Below are positions 7,662 through 15,491 of a stretch of DNA of 29,576 bases, piece after piece. Origin of the DNA: a virus; IMG/VR virus record IMGVR_UViG_3300033233_000136, positions 1 through 29,576 of that record; one strand, written 5' to 3'. Below the pieces are notes generated by a model. That model had not been told where the DNA came from. It made no database searches and saw nothing but the letters and a program-made list of their open reading frames with translations. Each line of letters starts with the position of its first letter. The stretch's first letter is position 1. The position numbers were made by a program, and so were the translations under genes.

Positions 7662-8171
7662 CTACTGCGCCCTCGCCCGCGCCGAGGCGGGCTCCCGGGC
7701 CGTGGCGGCCGGCGTGGTGGCGGCCCGGGCGCGGGGATCGGGGCGAGCGCCGAGAATGGCCCGGTTCAACTCCCGCACCGTCTCGCTGAGCCGGGTGAGC
7801 AGATCGAGCTTCCGCGCCGCGTTGTCCTTCTTCTCCATCTTGCTGTCGGGGCGCATCTCCTCGATCTCGGACTTGAGCGAGAGCCGCCACCCGGCGAGCA
7901 CGTCGCGAAGGAGCCGGGTCTCAAGGTCGCCAGGGACAGCGGCGAGGTGCTTGTCAAGGGACGGGAGCATCGAGTCAATGTTGGCGACCCGCTGTCCCAG
8001 CGCGTCCCGGCGGGAGTTGACCTCGTCAATCTCCCGCCGCAGCGTGTGGACGAACCGCCCGAGCACCTGGAGGCGCTCCGGAGCGGTGCCGTCTTGGAGG
8101 TCGTGAACGACCATGAGGAAGCCGTCCCACTCCATTTCGTTCAGGCCGCTGAGGAAGTCGGGGATCGCCAT
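7662..8171 (-). CDS. Coiled-coil protein between PAAR and gp25
   Basis: A 169-residue protein of unknown family, starting at ATG 8171 behind GTGGAGTAGGTGC. An in-frame ATG further upstream at 8204 lies inside the PAAR gene and has no ribosome site. The sequence is almost entirely helical: heptad-like stretches such as 'RFVHTLRREIDEVNSRRDAL' and 'LKSEIEEMRPDSKMEKKDNA' suggest coiled coils between about residues 40 and 140. The last 30 residues are Ala/Pro/Arg-rich and probably disordered. It sits between the spike tip and the wedge protein, so a baseplate assembly or structural role is likely. Confidence 0.72.
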   Translation of the reverse strand: MAIPDFLSGLNEMEWDGFLMVVHDLQDGTAPERLQVLGRFVHTLRREIDEVNSRRDALGQRVANIDSMLPSLDKHLAAVPGDLETRLLRDVLAGWRLSLKSEIEEMRPDSKMEKKDNAARKLDLLTRLSETVRELNRAILGARPDPRARAATTPAATAREPASARARAQ

Positions 8172-8175
8172 GCAC

Positions 8176-8484
8176 CTACTCCACGAAGATGTTGGACAGC
8201 CCATCGTCGATGATCTGCGCGCCGCACTGGAACGAGTCGCCCGCGAATGCGACGGGGAGCCCGTCGACCTTCACCACCAGCGACCCCGGCCCGATGATCG
8301 CGTTCGGCGGGTGGACTTGGTTGCCGAAGGGGTGGGCCAAGATGTGGAGCGGGCCGACCAGCGCCACCGGGCGCCCGTCCGGGGTCGTCACCGTGGTCGG
8401 CGCCCCGATGGCCGGGGACACCGGGACGCCGTGCGTCGTCAGCATCCCGACCGTCGCCGCCTTCCGCCTGATGCCATCGGACAT
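8176..8484 (-). CDS. PAAR-like spike tip protein
   Basis: The 102-residue protein has the size and pattern of PAAR-type proteins, which cap the membrane-piercing spike of contractile systems with a zinc-stabilised beta cone. Candidate metal ligands are H18 (LTTHG), H49 (ILAHP), H58 (QVHPP) and the late cysteine (FQCGA). The second half has the typical pattern 'IIGPGSLVVKVDGLPVAFAG' ending in a C-G-x-x-I-x-D-G segment. The start ATG 8484 overlaps the stop of the upstream gene as TGATG. The spike gene lies two genes upstream and gp25 two genes downstream, as in extracellular contractile injection systems (VgrG-like, gp25, PAAR). Confidence 0.8.
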   Translation of the reverse strand: MSDGIRRKAATVGMLTTHGVPVSPAIGAPTTVTTPDGRPVALVGPLHILAHPFGNQVHPPNAIIGPGSLVVKVDGLPVAFAGDSFQCGAQIIDDGLSNIFVE

Positions 8485-8945
8485 CAGCTGCCCTCCAACG
8501 CCACGTCGTCCAAGATACCAGAAAGGAAGGAGGCGTTCTTCCCTGCCGTGATGAGATTGTCCGTCGCCTCCTTGGTCGAAACCGAGAACCCCGGGAGCAC
8601 CGCGATCTGCGCGTCGATCCCCGCCTGCTCCGAGAGGAGGAGCGCCTTGCGGGCGGCCATGGCTTGGGCGAACGCGACCGCCTCTGGGTTCACTTGGCCG
8701 GCGAGGAAGTTCAGGATGATGTCGACGCAGGGGATCTCGGCAATGATGGCGGCGCGACGGACGTTGAGCGCGTCGATCCGCACGTTGATCGCCGCCGAGA
8801 GGCTGAAGGCCAGTTCAAGCTTCGGCACGTCGATCTCGGCGTCAAGGGCACCGACGACCTGCTCCATGCAGGCGCGGAACGCCGCGTCGGCCTTGAGGGC
8901 CGCGCGCCAGAAGTCCCGGTCCGCCAGCGGCAGGAAGGACGCCAT
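8484..8945 (-). CDS. Helical protein between spike and PAAR
   Basis: A 153-residue mostly helical protein that I cannot assign to a family. It begins at ATG 8945, three bases after the spike stop, without a strong ribosome site, so translation probably depends on coupling to the spike gene. It is Ala/Leu-rich with a long central helix region ('MAARKALLLSEQAGIDAQIA') and no membrane segment or metal motif. Lying between the spike and its PAAR tip, it might be a chaperone or adaptor for the spike. That is inference from position. Confidence 0.7.
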   Translation of the reverse strand: MASFLPLADRDFWRAALKADAAFRACMEQVVGALDAEIDVPKLELAFSLSAAINVRIDALNVRRAAIIAEIPCVDIILNFLAGQVNPEAVAFAQAMAARKALLLSEQAGIDAQIAVLPGFSVSTKEATDNLITAGKNASFLSGILDDVALEGS

Positions 8946-8948
8946 CGG

Positions 8949-10031
8949 CTAGGTCCCCGACGCCGGGAGGGCGGGGCACGGCGGGGCCTGCGGCACCGGG
9001 GGGCACGTCGGCGACGGCGGCAGCACGGGCGGGGGCTCCGGGCTCGGCGGCGTCGCCGGCGACCCGCCGCCGCCGAGGCTGATTGAGGAGGCCGCCACGG
9101 AGAAGAGCCCGCCCGCGACGAGCGCGAGTTGCGCGGCGGCGTTGTAGCCCACGCTGCCCGCCACGATGAGCGTGTCGTTCCCCAGCACGACCGTCATGCG
9201 GTTCCCGATGATCTGGTGCTCGTAGTCGGCCTGGTTGAACCGCGACTCCTTCCCAGTCACGAAGGTCTTGCGCTGGCCCTCGATGACCCGCGTCTCGTCC
9301 GCCCCTACCGCGAGGAACCGCTCCTTCAGCGTCCGCATGGTGAGCCGGTCCTCGGCGAAGAAGTGCATCGCGCCCTTCGCGTGAACCGCCTCGCCCTGCT
9401 CCACGAGGCGGTAGGACTTCCCGTTCACGCGGACGGAGAGGCCGTCCTGGTCGAGTTCAATCCACGACCCGACCGACTGCCCAAGGTAGACGTGGACGCG
9501 CGGGCGCCCCGGCGTGTCGTCCACCTCGACCGTGATGCCGTTGTTCTTGGTCTTGAGGACTTGGTTGTGGGGGTACTGCGGGCCGCCCCTGACGAGCAGG
9601 GGCGAGGCGGGCTGGCACTGACTCTCCCCGTCCGCCGACACGAACCCGTCCGTGCCCTTCGGGGCCCCGACGCTCGGGTCGTCCTTGAAACACGTCCGCC
9701 CGTCGGCCCGGGTGAGGGCTGGAGGCTCCGGCGACTGGTTCTTGGGGTGCCCCCACCACGTCCCGACGACGACCGGGCGGTTCACGTCCCCGGACTCGAA
9801 CTCCACGAACACCGCCGTCCCGACGGGGAGCCCTTGGAAGTGCCCGGCCTCCGGGAGCCCACCGTAGGGTGGGCTCGCGGCCGCCCAGTCGGTCACGAGG
9901 TCGCGCCCGAGGATCTCTGGGACGCGGACCTTGGTTCGCCCGAGCCTTCGGGGGTCCTGGTTGTCCACGACGACGCCGCGGTACCGCCCCCAGTACCGCC
10001 GCTCCTCGTAATTCCCCTGCGCCTCAACCAT
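8949..10031 (-). CDS. Baseplate spike protein (gp5/VgrG-like, OB fold) with proline-rich tail
   Basis: The 360-residue protein begins at ATG 10031 (TGATG overlap with the upstream membrane protein gene). Longer frame starts exist but give low-complexity Arg/Gly sequence. Residues 10-90 match the gp5/VgrG OB-fold: 'RYRGVVVDNQDPRRLGRTKV' leads in, and 'GTAVFVEFESGDVNRPVVVG' follows. This domain forms the collar of the tail needle. The centre (about 180-310) is beta-rich, ending in 'QADYEHQIIGNRMTVVLGN', consistent with the repetitive spike shaft. The last 40 or so residues are a run of Gly then Pro/Ser/Cys-rich sequence, which is odd for a spike. Together with gpD and PAAR it forms the hub-needle complex. 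Confidence 0.86.
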   Translation of the reverse strand: MVEAQGNYEERRYWGRYRGVVVDNQDPRRLGRTKVRVPEILGRDLVTDWAAASPPYGGLPEAGHFQGLPVGTAVFVEFESGDVNRPVVVGTWWGHPKNQSPEPPALTRADGRTCFKDDPSVGAPKGTDGFVSADGESQCQPASPLLVRGGPQYPHNQVLKTKNNGITVEVDDTPGRPRVHVYLGQSVGSWIELDQDGLSVRVNGKSYRLVEQGEAVHAKGAMHFFAEDRLTMRTLKERFLAVGADETRVIEGQRKTFVTGKESRFNQADYEHQIIGNRMTVVLGNDTLIVAGSVGYNAAAQLALVAGGLFSVAASSISLGGGGSPATPPSPEPPPVLPPSPTCPPVPQAPPCPALPASGT

Positions 10032-10408
10032 CAGGCCGCCTCCCCACCGCCGGCCGGCGGTGGCGTCGGCGGGGCGGCCTCCTCGTGGCGGATGTGCCCG
10101 CGGAGGAACAGCCCGAACGGGACGCGGCCCAAGAAGCGTGACACGGCCTCGTGGAGCACGTTCGATGCCCGGTGGACGGCCACGCCCCAGACAAGGGGCT
10201 CGATAGCCCCCAGCGCGGGCAGGGCGCCCTCCAGGCCCAAGGCGTAGGCTGCGCCCACGCCCAGCCAAACCGAGGCGCAGTACCCGCACCCGAACAGGTA
10301 CCCGACGACTCCCGGCAGTTCGCGCAGGCGTGCCGTGAGGCGGCTCTCCGTGAGGATCTCCGTCACGGCCTCGGTCAGCACCACGGCCAGAGCGAACCGC
10401 AGGAGCAC
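10031..10408 (-). CDS. Small membrane protein, DUF1360-like
   Basis: A 125-residue protein starting at GTG 10408, which shares one base with the upstream stop (TAGTG). The N-terminus 'LLRFALAVVLTEAVTEIL' and the region around 'FGCGYCASVWLGVGAAYAL' are hydrophobic and likely membrane-inserted. The C-x-x-C-x-S-x-W pattern after an Arg/Glu-rich loop resembles the DUF1360 family of small phage and bacterial membrane proteins, whose function is unknown. The tail of the protein is Pro/Gly-rich. Its position between the hub and the spike genes is unexpected for a membrane protein. A role in lysis, superinfection exclusion or spike-membrane interaction is possible, but nothing in the sequence decides. 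Confidence 0.65.
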   Translation of the reverse strand: MLLRFALAVVLTEAVTEILTESRLTARLRELPGVVGYLFGCGYCASVWLGVGAAYALGLEGALPALGAIEPLVWGVAVHRASNVLHEAVSRFLGRVPFGLFLRGHIRHEEAAPPTPPPAGGGEAA

Positions 10409-10704
10409 TACCGCACCTCCGCCTTGCAGGTCGAGCACCACGGAACCTCGAAGTAGCGGCGCAGCCGCTCGCTGTAGACGTTCTTGACCACGGCCCGTGC
10501 GCCGCACGTCGGGCACGACACGCCGCCGTCCCGGACGACGGTGTACCCCCCGCCCTCGGCCCGCACCGCCCGCGGAGGCGAGGAGACGGACGGCGGAGCC
10601 GACCACGGCATCGGGTCGGGCGTCACCGCGGGGTTCGGTCTCTCCGCCGGCGGAGGCGCCGCGGCGCGCTGGATGGCCCGCTTGAACTTGCCGCAGCACC
10701 CCAT
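10408..10704 (-). CDS. Small zinc-ribbon protein
   Basis: A 98-residue protein starting at ATG 10704 behind GAGGAGGGCTGA. The N-terminus is basic with two cysteines ('MGCCGKFKRAIQRAA'), then a Pro-rich disordered linker of about 40 residues. The C-terminal third carries SCPTCG and WCSTCK, two CxxC pairs that would bind one zinc in a ribbon. I do not recognise the family. It is coupled to the downstream membrane protein (TAGTG) and follows the hub gene. Nucleic-acid or protein binding is possible. Confidence 0.7.
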   Translation of the reverse strand: MGCCGKFKRAIQRAAAPPPAERPNPAVTPDPMPWSAPPSVSSPPRAVRAEGGGYTVVRDGGVSCPTCGARAVVKNVYSERLRRYFEVPWCSTCKAEVR

Positions 10705-10714
10705 TCAGCCCTCC

Positions 10715-12046
10715 TCAGAATCCCGCCAGAGTGGCCTGCGCAAGCGACGAGGCGAAAACCGACCCGGCCGACTGGACGACGGCGGGCTGCGCGCTCTCCC
10801 CCGGAAGCGGATCGTCGGCGCTCTCCGCGCCGGATCGGAGCACCTCGAACCGGGTCGAGTACCCGTCCTCAGTCGCCTCGCCGGAGATGCGGTGGGTGAC
10901 GCGCGTCACGACGTAACGCCCGCTTGACCGGCCGAGGTTGTCCAAGGTGATGATCTGCTGGGGACGGAGCGTCTCAAGCCCGATCGCGGTGCCGGAGCCC
11001 GAGATGACGAACCGCGATGCCTCGGCCATGCGGTCCACCTGCGTCCGCAGTTGCTCCCGCCGCTGCTCGTGCCCCTCGCCGACGAGGAACCGTTCCGGCT
11101 GCCCGATGCCGGGGATGCTCACGAGGTCGCGCCAGTTGCCGAACCGAGTCCCGCGCTGGAGGTCGGTAGGCGCCTCCCCGCTGACGACCTCGAACTCCTC
11201 CTTGGTGACGGGGTCAATCTGGCTGATGTGGAGCCGGAGGCCGCGCTGGAAGGTGCGCGACTGAACCTGGAAGTTCAGGAAGCTCTCAACCCCGCCATCC
11301 GGGTTCTGGCACGTCAGGCGGATCCCGCTCTCGCAGACACGCGGCGCGTGGAAGCGAAGGACGCCGTCCTCCACCATCACCAGGAGGCCGTGGAGCCGCG
11401 CCCGCCGGGCGAGGAACTTGTAGTCGCTCTCGTTCGCCTGAATCACTTGGTCGTGGACGGGGTCGGTCCGGTCCGCGTCGATCTCAAAGCCGTGCCGCGA
11501 AGCGATGACTCGCGCGATGTCGGAGTCCCGCATCTTTCGGTAGACCTCACGGCGCTCGGTGGCGGCGAGCCGCACCTGCTCCCCGTAGGCCACGATGTCC
11601 ACCTCGGCGCCCGAGCCCCCGTCGAAGCGCCAGCGCGGGCGCTGCACGACGAAGGTGCCGTGGGACTGGAGCCCAGGGTTCGACCAGCCGAAGCGGGCCG
11701 AAAAGGTCGTCTGCTCCTTGGCGAGGATGGTCGAGTTGAGCCCCCGGTCAACGTTCGCCAAGGTGATCCGGCAGACCGGGAGGTCAAAGCCGGAGGTCTC
11801 CTCCACCACGAGCGAGGACACCAGGCCATCGGCTGGGGTCAGGCCCATGACGTTGAAGTCGGGCGCGGTGAACGCGGCGCCACCGCTCCCTTGGCTGCTC
11901 CGCGGAATGGCGAGGAACTGGTTGGTGGCGTTGGCAGAGGCGCGCACGCCGATGCCGCACACCCGCCCGATGCCCGGCTCGGTCAGGAGCACGGGGGATC
12001 CGACTCCGTTCCCGCCGATTGGCCGGCATGGTGCGCCCCGCCCCAC
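10715..12046 (-). CDS. Baseplate hub protein, gpD / gp27-like
   Basis: The 443-residue protein has the features of the phage late control D / T4 gp27-like hub, the trimeric ring linking tube and spike. 'DGLVSSLVVEETSGFDLPVC' begins the first beta-barrel and 'GTFVVQRPRWRF' continues it. Then come 'SDIARVIASRHGFEIDADR' and 'VIQANESDYKFLARRARLHG', the typical gpD core in which a bound residue is followed by '...D..FL..RA...G'. The C-terminal 'YVVTRVTHRISG' is also characteristic. It starts at GTG 12046 behind GGGGAGGTAGCC, two bases after the LysM gene's stop. It is encoded separately from the spike, as in P2-like and injection-system loci where the VgrG halves are split. Confidence 0.85.
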   Translation of the reverse strand: MGRGAPCRPIGGNGVGSPVLLTEPGIGRVCGIGVRASANATNQFLAIPRSSQGSGGAAFTAPDFNVMGLTPADGLVSSLVVEETSGFDLPVCRITLANVDRGLNSTILAKEQTTFSARFGWSNPGLQSHGTFVVQRPRWRFDGGSGAEVDIVAYGEQVRLAATERREVYRKMRDSDIARVIASRHGFEIDADRTDPVHDQVIQANESDYKFLARRARLHGLLVMVEDGVLRFHAPRVCESGIRLTCQNPDGGVESFLNFQVQSRTFQRGLRLHISQIDPVTKEEFEVVSGEAPTDLQRGTRFGNWRDLVSIPGIGQPERFLVGEGHEQRREQLRTQVDRMAEASRFVISGSGTAIGLETLRPQQIITLDNLGRSSGRYVVTRVTHRISGEATEDGYSTRFEVLRSGAESADDPLPGESAQPAVVQSAGSVFASSLAQATLAGF

Positions 12047-12048
12047 GG

Positions 12049-12363
12049 CTACCTCCCCGGCTCCCGAAGGTCGCGGAGCAAGCGCATCGGGACGGCGATC
12101 TCCGTTCCCGGATCAAGGTCTAGCGGGAAGATCACGCCGTTCACGTCCCCGAGCACATACCAGAGGTTCGGCTTGCCGGCCGCCCGGTGAGCCACGGCGT
12201 CCAACTGGTCGCCACGCTGCATCGAGATGACGGCGATCGGCTCGGTCTGCGCGTCGATGCGCAGGGGCTCGCGGGCGTGGAGGAACTTGCGGACCTTCCC
12301 GTCGGCGCCGAGGATGCCGGTGAACTTCACCCCCTCGTAGCGGCTACCGCGGAAGACGGCCAT
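12049..12363 (-). CDS. LysM-like baseplate protein
   Basis: A 104-residue protein that starts at ATG 12363, overlapping the upstream stop as TAATG. The C-terminal half 'VISMQRGDQLDAVAHRAAG' followed by 'NLWYVLGDVNGVIFP' and 'LDPGTEIAVP' is a LysM fold: '...GD.l..IA....g....w..i...N'. In contractile tails LysM proteins such as T4 gp53 or Afp7 clamp wedges to the central hub rather than binding peptidoglycan. The N-terminal 40 residues are beta-rich. It lies between the tube-initiator-like gene and the hub gene, which fits that role. Confidence 0.8.
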   Translation of the reverse strand: MAVFRGSRYEGVKFTGILGADGKVRKFLHAREPLRIDAQTEPIAVISMQRGDQLDAVAHRAAGKPNLWYVLGDVNGVIFPLDLDPGTEIAVPMRLLRDLREPGR

Positions 12364-12911
12364 TAGCCGACGAACCCGCTGCGGCCGAGCCCGGACGTGG
12401 CCTCTTCCTCCGTGAACCCGCGCGAGACGTTGCTGATCTCGCGGAGCGTCACGGTGATAATCCCGCGCACGCACCGCGGGGGGTTCCCGAGGATGTGCGT
12501 GCGCTTGAAGGTGGCGTCCACGATCACCGCGCGCCGCGGCGTGAACTCGGTGACGCCCCACCCAGGGATGGTTACCCGGGGGTAGTCGCGCTCGTTCCGC
12601 CCACCAAGAACCGGAGGGGGGACGGCCCGCAGGCCGGGACGCATCATCGCCATGATGGTTGCCCATACGACCTCGGGGTCATGCTGGACGACGGCGTTCG
12701 GGATGTTCTCGTTTCGGGCGGCCTCCTCGCTGGGCGCGCACATGGCGTTGACCACGAAGGAGAGGGTCACCTCGCGGGGGGACCACTTTCGGAAGATGAG
12801 GGGGGAGACGGTGCCGAACGTCTCGGGCTGCGCGTAGTCCGTGGACTGCTTCTCGGTGAAGTCCTCGGGCTGGTACTGCCCGACGATCGGCCCGATCGAC
12901 CACCACGCCAT
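12363..12911 (-). CDS. Tube-initiator / CIS tube N-terminal-domain-like protein
   Basis: A 182-residue protein starting at ATG 12911 after GGGGAGGTAGCCG. It contains 'VTLSFVVNAMCAPS' (about 48-61), and near the end 'GWGVTEFTPRRAVIVDATFK' and 'VRGIITVTLREI'. This beta pattern is seen in the N-terminal domain of injection-system tube-initiating LysM proteins (Afp7-like) and in tail proteins that form the first ring above the hub. Here the LysM half is a separate downstream gene joined by a one-base overlap, so the two probably act together. The family match is by pattern and context. Confidence 0.68.
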   Translation of the reverse strand: MAWWSIGPIVGQYQPEDFTEKQSTDYAQPETFGTVSPLIFRKWSPREVTLSFVVNAMCAPSEEAARNENIPNAVVQHDPEVVWATIMAMMRPGLRAVPPPVLGGRNERDYPRVTIPGWGVTEFTPRRAVIVDATFKRTHILGNPPRCVRGIITVTLREISNVSRGFTEEEATSGLGRSGFVG

Positions 12912-12914
12912 CGG

Positions 12915-15284
12915 CTACCTCCCCGTCGCGCGCAGGGGTTCGGCGGGGGCGTTCATGTGCCGCTCGCGCCCAACCGTCACCTCGTACTCCGACACCGCCC
13001 GGGCAATCGTCTCCCCGTCAAGCTTCAGGGTCACGGGCACGACGACCCGAACCATCCCGCCCGCCCCTCCGCCACCGGCACCCGCGGCGGGGCGCCCGAT
13101 TGAGACCCGCTCCTCCCGGCCGGGGCCGCTCCCCGCCGGACCGCCGAACGCCTGCCGCCCCTCGGCCGACTCGGAGAGGCCGGAGAAGCGGCCCGCGCCG
13201 ATCCGCCCCATTGGCTCCTCGACGCGGACGCGCATGTCCTCGGGGATCGGGCCCTCGATCGCGACCCGCCCCGCCGCCCGGCCGACCGAGTTGAACGCGC
13301 CCTCCATGCGGCGCAGGGACGGCATCACCTCGGCGACGCCTTCGTTGAGGTGGAACATCGAGGACCCGAACAGGGCGCCGACGACGGAGCCGATGCCGTC
13401 GGAGATCGGGGAAATGAGGTCCCAGAGCTTGCGGAACGGCGAGAGGATCGCGTCGCCCGCGGACACCACGAGGTTCCAGAGCGTCTTGATTCCCCCGACG
13501 ATCCCGCCGTAGATCGAGGTCGCGAGCCCCCACACCGCCCCGGCGGCGGTGGTCACCCAGCTCCAGAGCGTCTTCACGGCGGCGACCGCGCCCCCGTAGA
13601 TCGCGGCGGCGAAGTCCCACACCGCCCCGGCGGCGGACGACACCCACCCGACGAAGGCGCTCCCGCCGGCGGCGATCCCGTCGTACAGCGAGACGAAGAA
13701 CTCCCCGATTATCCCGAGGCCGCCCTTGAACTCCGTCCACCACTGCGCGGCTGCGGCCGTGATGTCCCCCCAGTGCTCGGCGATGCCCTTCGTCACCCGG
13801 TAGACGACGTAGCCGATCGCCGCCACGGCGGCCACGACGAGTGCCCCGATGGCGATGAAGGGCAACAGAGGGGCGATGGCCCCCCACACGGCGCTCGCGA
13901 TTCCACCGAGGACGGGGATCAGCCCGAGCGCGGCAGTCCGAACCGCGCCAAAGACGCGCCCGATGATCCCCCACCGTCCCGCGGCAGCGGCCGCGCCGAC
14001 GGCCCCCTTCCCACCGGCGATGACCTCGGCCGCGGTGAGGAGGTTGCTGATCCCGCGGATCGCGCCGATGGCCCGGGAGAGCGCCCACACCCCGCCGACC
14101 AATCCGAGGATGGCAACCGTTACGGCCCTGATCGGGGCCGGGATTTTCCCGACCCAGCCGATCACGGTGGACAGCATGTCAATGAGTCCGGTGAGAATGG
14201 GGCTGAGCCACTTCCCGGTGCCCTCCCCGAGTGCCTTGATGCTATCCCACAGGTTGTGCATCGCCTCGGAGAGCGTGCGTCCCTTCTCCGCAGCCGACTT
14301 CGAGAGTGCCGTCCCGTCCCGAACCTCCCGGCGGAAGTCCATCATCGTCGCGTTGACCGCGTCCGTGTCCTGCGCCATCGTCAGCATCGCGTCGGCCTCA
14401 GTCCGAGTGATCCCGAAGAGCGTCTGAAGAACCAAGGCGTTCTCTTTCGCGCTGCCGGTCAGGTTCTTCATTGACAGAACCATCATCTGGAGTTGGTCCG
14501 TGGGGTCGGCCGCCATGAACTTGCCGACTTGGTCGGTGTTCATCCCGAGACTCTGCGCCATCCCCGCGGCGGCCTCTGGGCCGAAGCGGAAGCTCTCAAG
14601 CATGGCCGTGAGCGCCGTCTTCGTGGCATCGGCGCCCACGCCGGCCCGCTGCGCCGCGACGTTGAACCCGATGAGGGCCCCGGCGTTCACGCCGACCTTG
14701 GAGGCGAGCGGGGACACGGCGCGGAGCACGTCGATGCTGCTGGTGGCGAACTCCTTCTCAATGCGCCCGGCCGCCGCGATCCCCGAGGCCAGCTGGTTGA
14801 ACTGCTGCGTCGTCTTGAGCCCGGCCTTCGCGCCGATCTCGCCCAACGCCGCCGCCGCCTCCTGCGAGGACATGTCGAGCACGCGGCCCATCTTCCGCGC
14901 GATCTCGGTGACGCCCTCAAGTTGGTCCCCCGCCACCCTGAACCGGGCGAACTTGGCGGCCACGGGCAGGAGTTCGGTGGCGGACCTCCCGGCCGCGTGG
15001 AAACTCTCCATCAACTTCTCCGCGGACGCCCCCACGCTCTCAATCGCCACCCGCGACCGGAACATCGCGGTTTCAACCGCGCCCCCGACGAAGGCCACGG
15101 TGGTCGCGGTGCCGACGAGCGTCGAGCCGAGGCCGAGGAAGGCCGTTGAGAGTTGGCCCGCCGAGGCGGCCCCCTTCCCTACTGCGCCGCTCATCCCCAA
15201 GAGCCGGCCACCGAGGCGCAGGAGGTTCTTCTCGGCTTGGGCCGTTGGGGCTTGGACGCTGATGATGTAGTCGTGGCGGGCCAT
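12915..15284 (-). CDS. Tail tape measure protein
   Basis: The 789-residue protein has the classic tape-measure features. The N-terminal half is helical and matches the phage tail tape-measure core ('LIGFNVAAQRAGVGADATKT', 'LVLQTLFGITRTEADAMLTM', about 215-325). A Gly/Ala/Val-rich region with several hydrophobic segments follows at about 380-500, then short Trp-containing repeats. The C-terminus is Gly/Pro-rich and basic. Tape-measure length sets tail length at about 1.5 angstrom per residue, which would give a tail near 120 nm. ATG 15284 lies three bases after the stop of the frameshifted chaperone frame. It directly follows the tail assembly chaperone, the standard order. Confidence 0.92.
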   Translation of the reverse strand: MARHDYIISVQAPTAQAEKNLLRLGGRLLGMSGAVGKGAASAGQLSTAFLGLGSTLVGTATTVAFVGGAVETAMFRSRVAIESVGASAEKLMESFHAAGRSATELLPVAAKFARFRVAGDQLEGVTEIARKMGRVLDMSSQEAAAALGEIGAKAGLKTTQQFNQLASGIAAAGRIEKEFATSSIDVLRAVSPLASKVGVNAGALIGFNVAAQRAGVGADATKTALTAMLESFRFGPEAAAGMAQSLGMNTDQVGKFMAADPTDQLQMMVLSMKNLTGSAKENALVLQTLFGITRTEADAMLTMAQDTDAVNATMMDFRREVRDGTALSKSAAEKGRTLSEAMHNLWDSIKALGEGTGKWLSPILTGLIDMLSTVIGWVGKIPAPIRAVTVAILGLVGGVWALSRAIGAIRGISNLLTAAEVIAGGKGAVGAAAAAGRWGIIGRVFGAVRTAALGLIPVLGGIASAVWGAIAPLLPFIAIGALVVAAVAAIGYVVYRVTKGIAEHWGDITAAAAQWWTEFKGGLGIIGEFFVSLYDGIAAGGSAFVGWVSSAAGAVWDFAAAIYGGAVAAVKTLWSWVTTAAGAVWGLATSIYGGIVGGIKTLWNLVVSAGDAILSPFRKLWDLISPISDGIGSVVGALFGSSMFHLNEGVAEVMPSLRRMEGAFNSVGRAAGRVAIEGPIPEDMRVRVEEPMGRIGAGRFSGLSESAEGRQAFGGPAGSGPGREERVSIGRPAAGAGGGGAGGMVRVVVPVTLKLDGETIARAVSEYEVTVGRERHMNAPAEPLRATGR
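13476..13660 (-). repeat. 87-base tandem repeat in the tape measure gene
   Basis: Two and a bit degenerate copies of an 87-base unit (29 codons). The string cacaccgccccggcggcgg occurs at 13531-13549 and 13618-13636, and ccagagcgtctt at 13476-13487 and 13563-13574, each 87 bases apart. The encoded repeats have the form 'AAGAVW...IYGG...IKTLW'. Such repeats allow tail length to change by recombination. Confidence 0.75.
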
Positions 15285-15287
15285 CGG

Positions 15288-15491
15288 CTAGAAGCGGTCG
15301 ACCGTCTTCTTCTTTCGGTTCGGGTCCTTCTCCTCAAGCGACTCGGTGTGGTCGATGCACTTCTGGAGCCACCCGAGGCGCTCGGCGTCGTCCATCTCCA
15401 TCAAGTCACGGTACCCGATCGCGCCCTCCGTGGTCATCATGATGTACCAGATCTGATCTCTCAGGGACGCCCACGTGTCGGATGCGGAAAG
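15288..15491 (-). CDS. -1 frame extension of the tail assembly chaperone
   Basis: After slippage at 15491-15497 the -1 frame reads 67 codons to TAG 15290-15288, giving a fusion of about 336 residues. The extension begins 'LSASDTWASLRDQIWYIMM' and continues with 'GYRDLMEMDDAERLGWLQKC', ending with a Lys-rich tail. This resembles the second domain of frameshifted chaperones (Trp/Tyr-rich helix, then '...M...ER..WL..'). It has no ribosome site of its own, and its stop lies three bases before the tape measure ATG. Lambda gpG/gpGT-type phages make both forms by -1 frameshifting, with the extension recruiting the tape measure or tube subunits. It fills what would otherwise be a 170-base gap. Confidence 0.8.
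   Translation of the reverse strand, partial: LSASDTWASLRDQIWYIMMTTEGAIGYRDLMEMDDAERLGWLQKCIDHTESLEEKDPNRKKKTVDRF

Noticed and set aside
10032-10289. Upstream extension of the spike gene
   Set aside because: It is low-complexity Arg/Gly sequence antisense-like in composition and lies inside the membrane protein gene; ATG 10031 gives a TGATG overlap.
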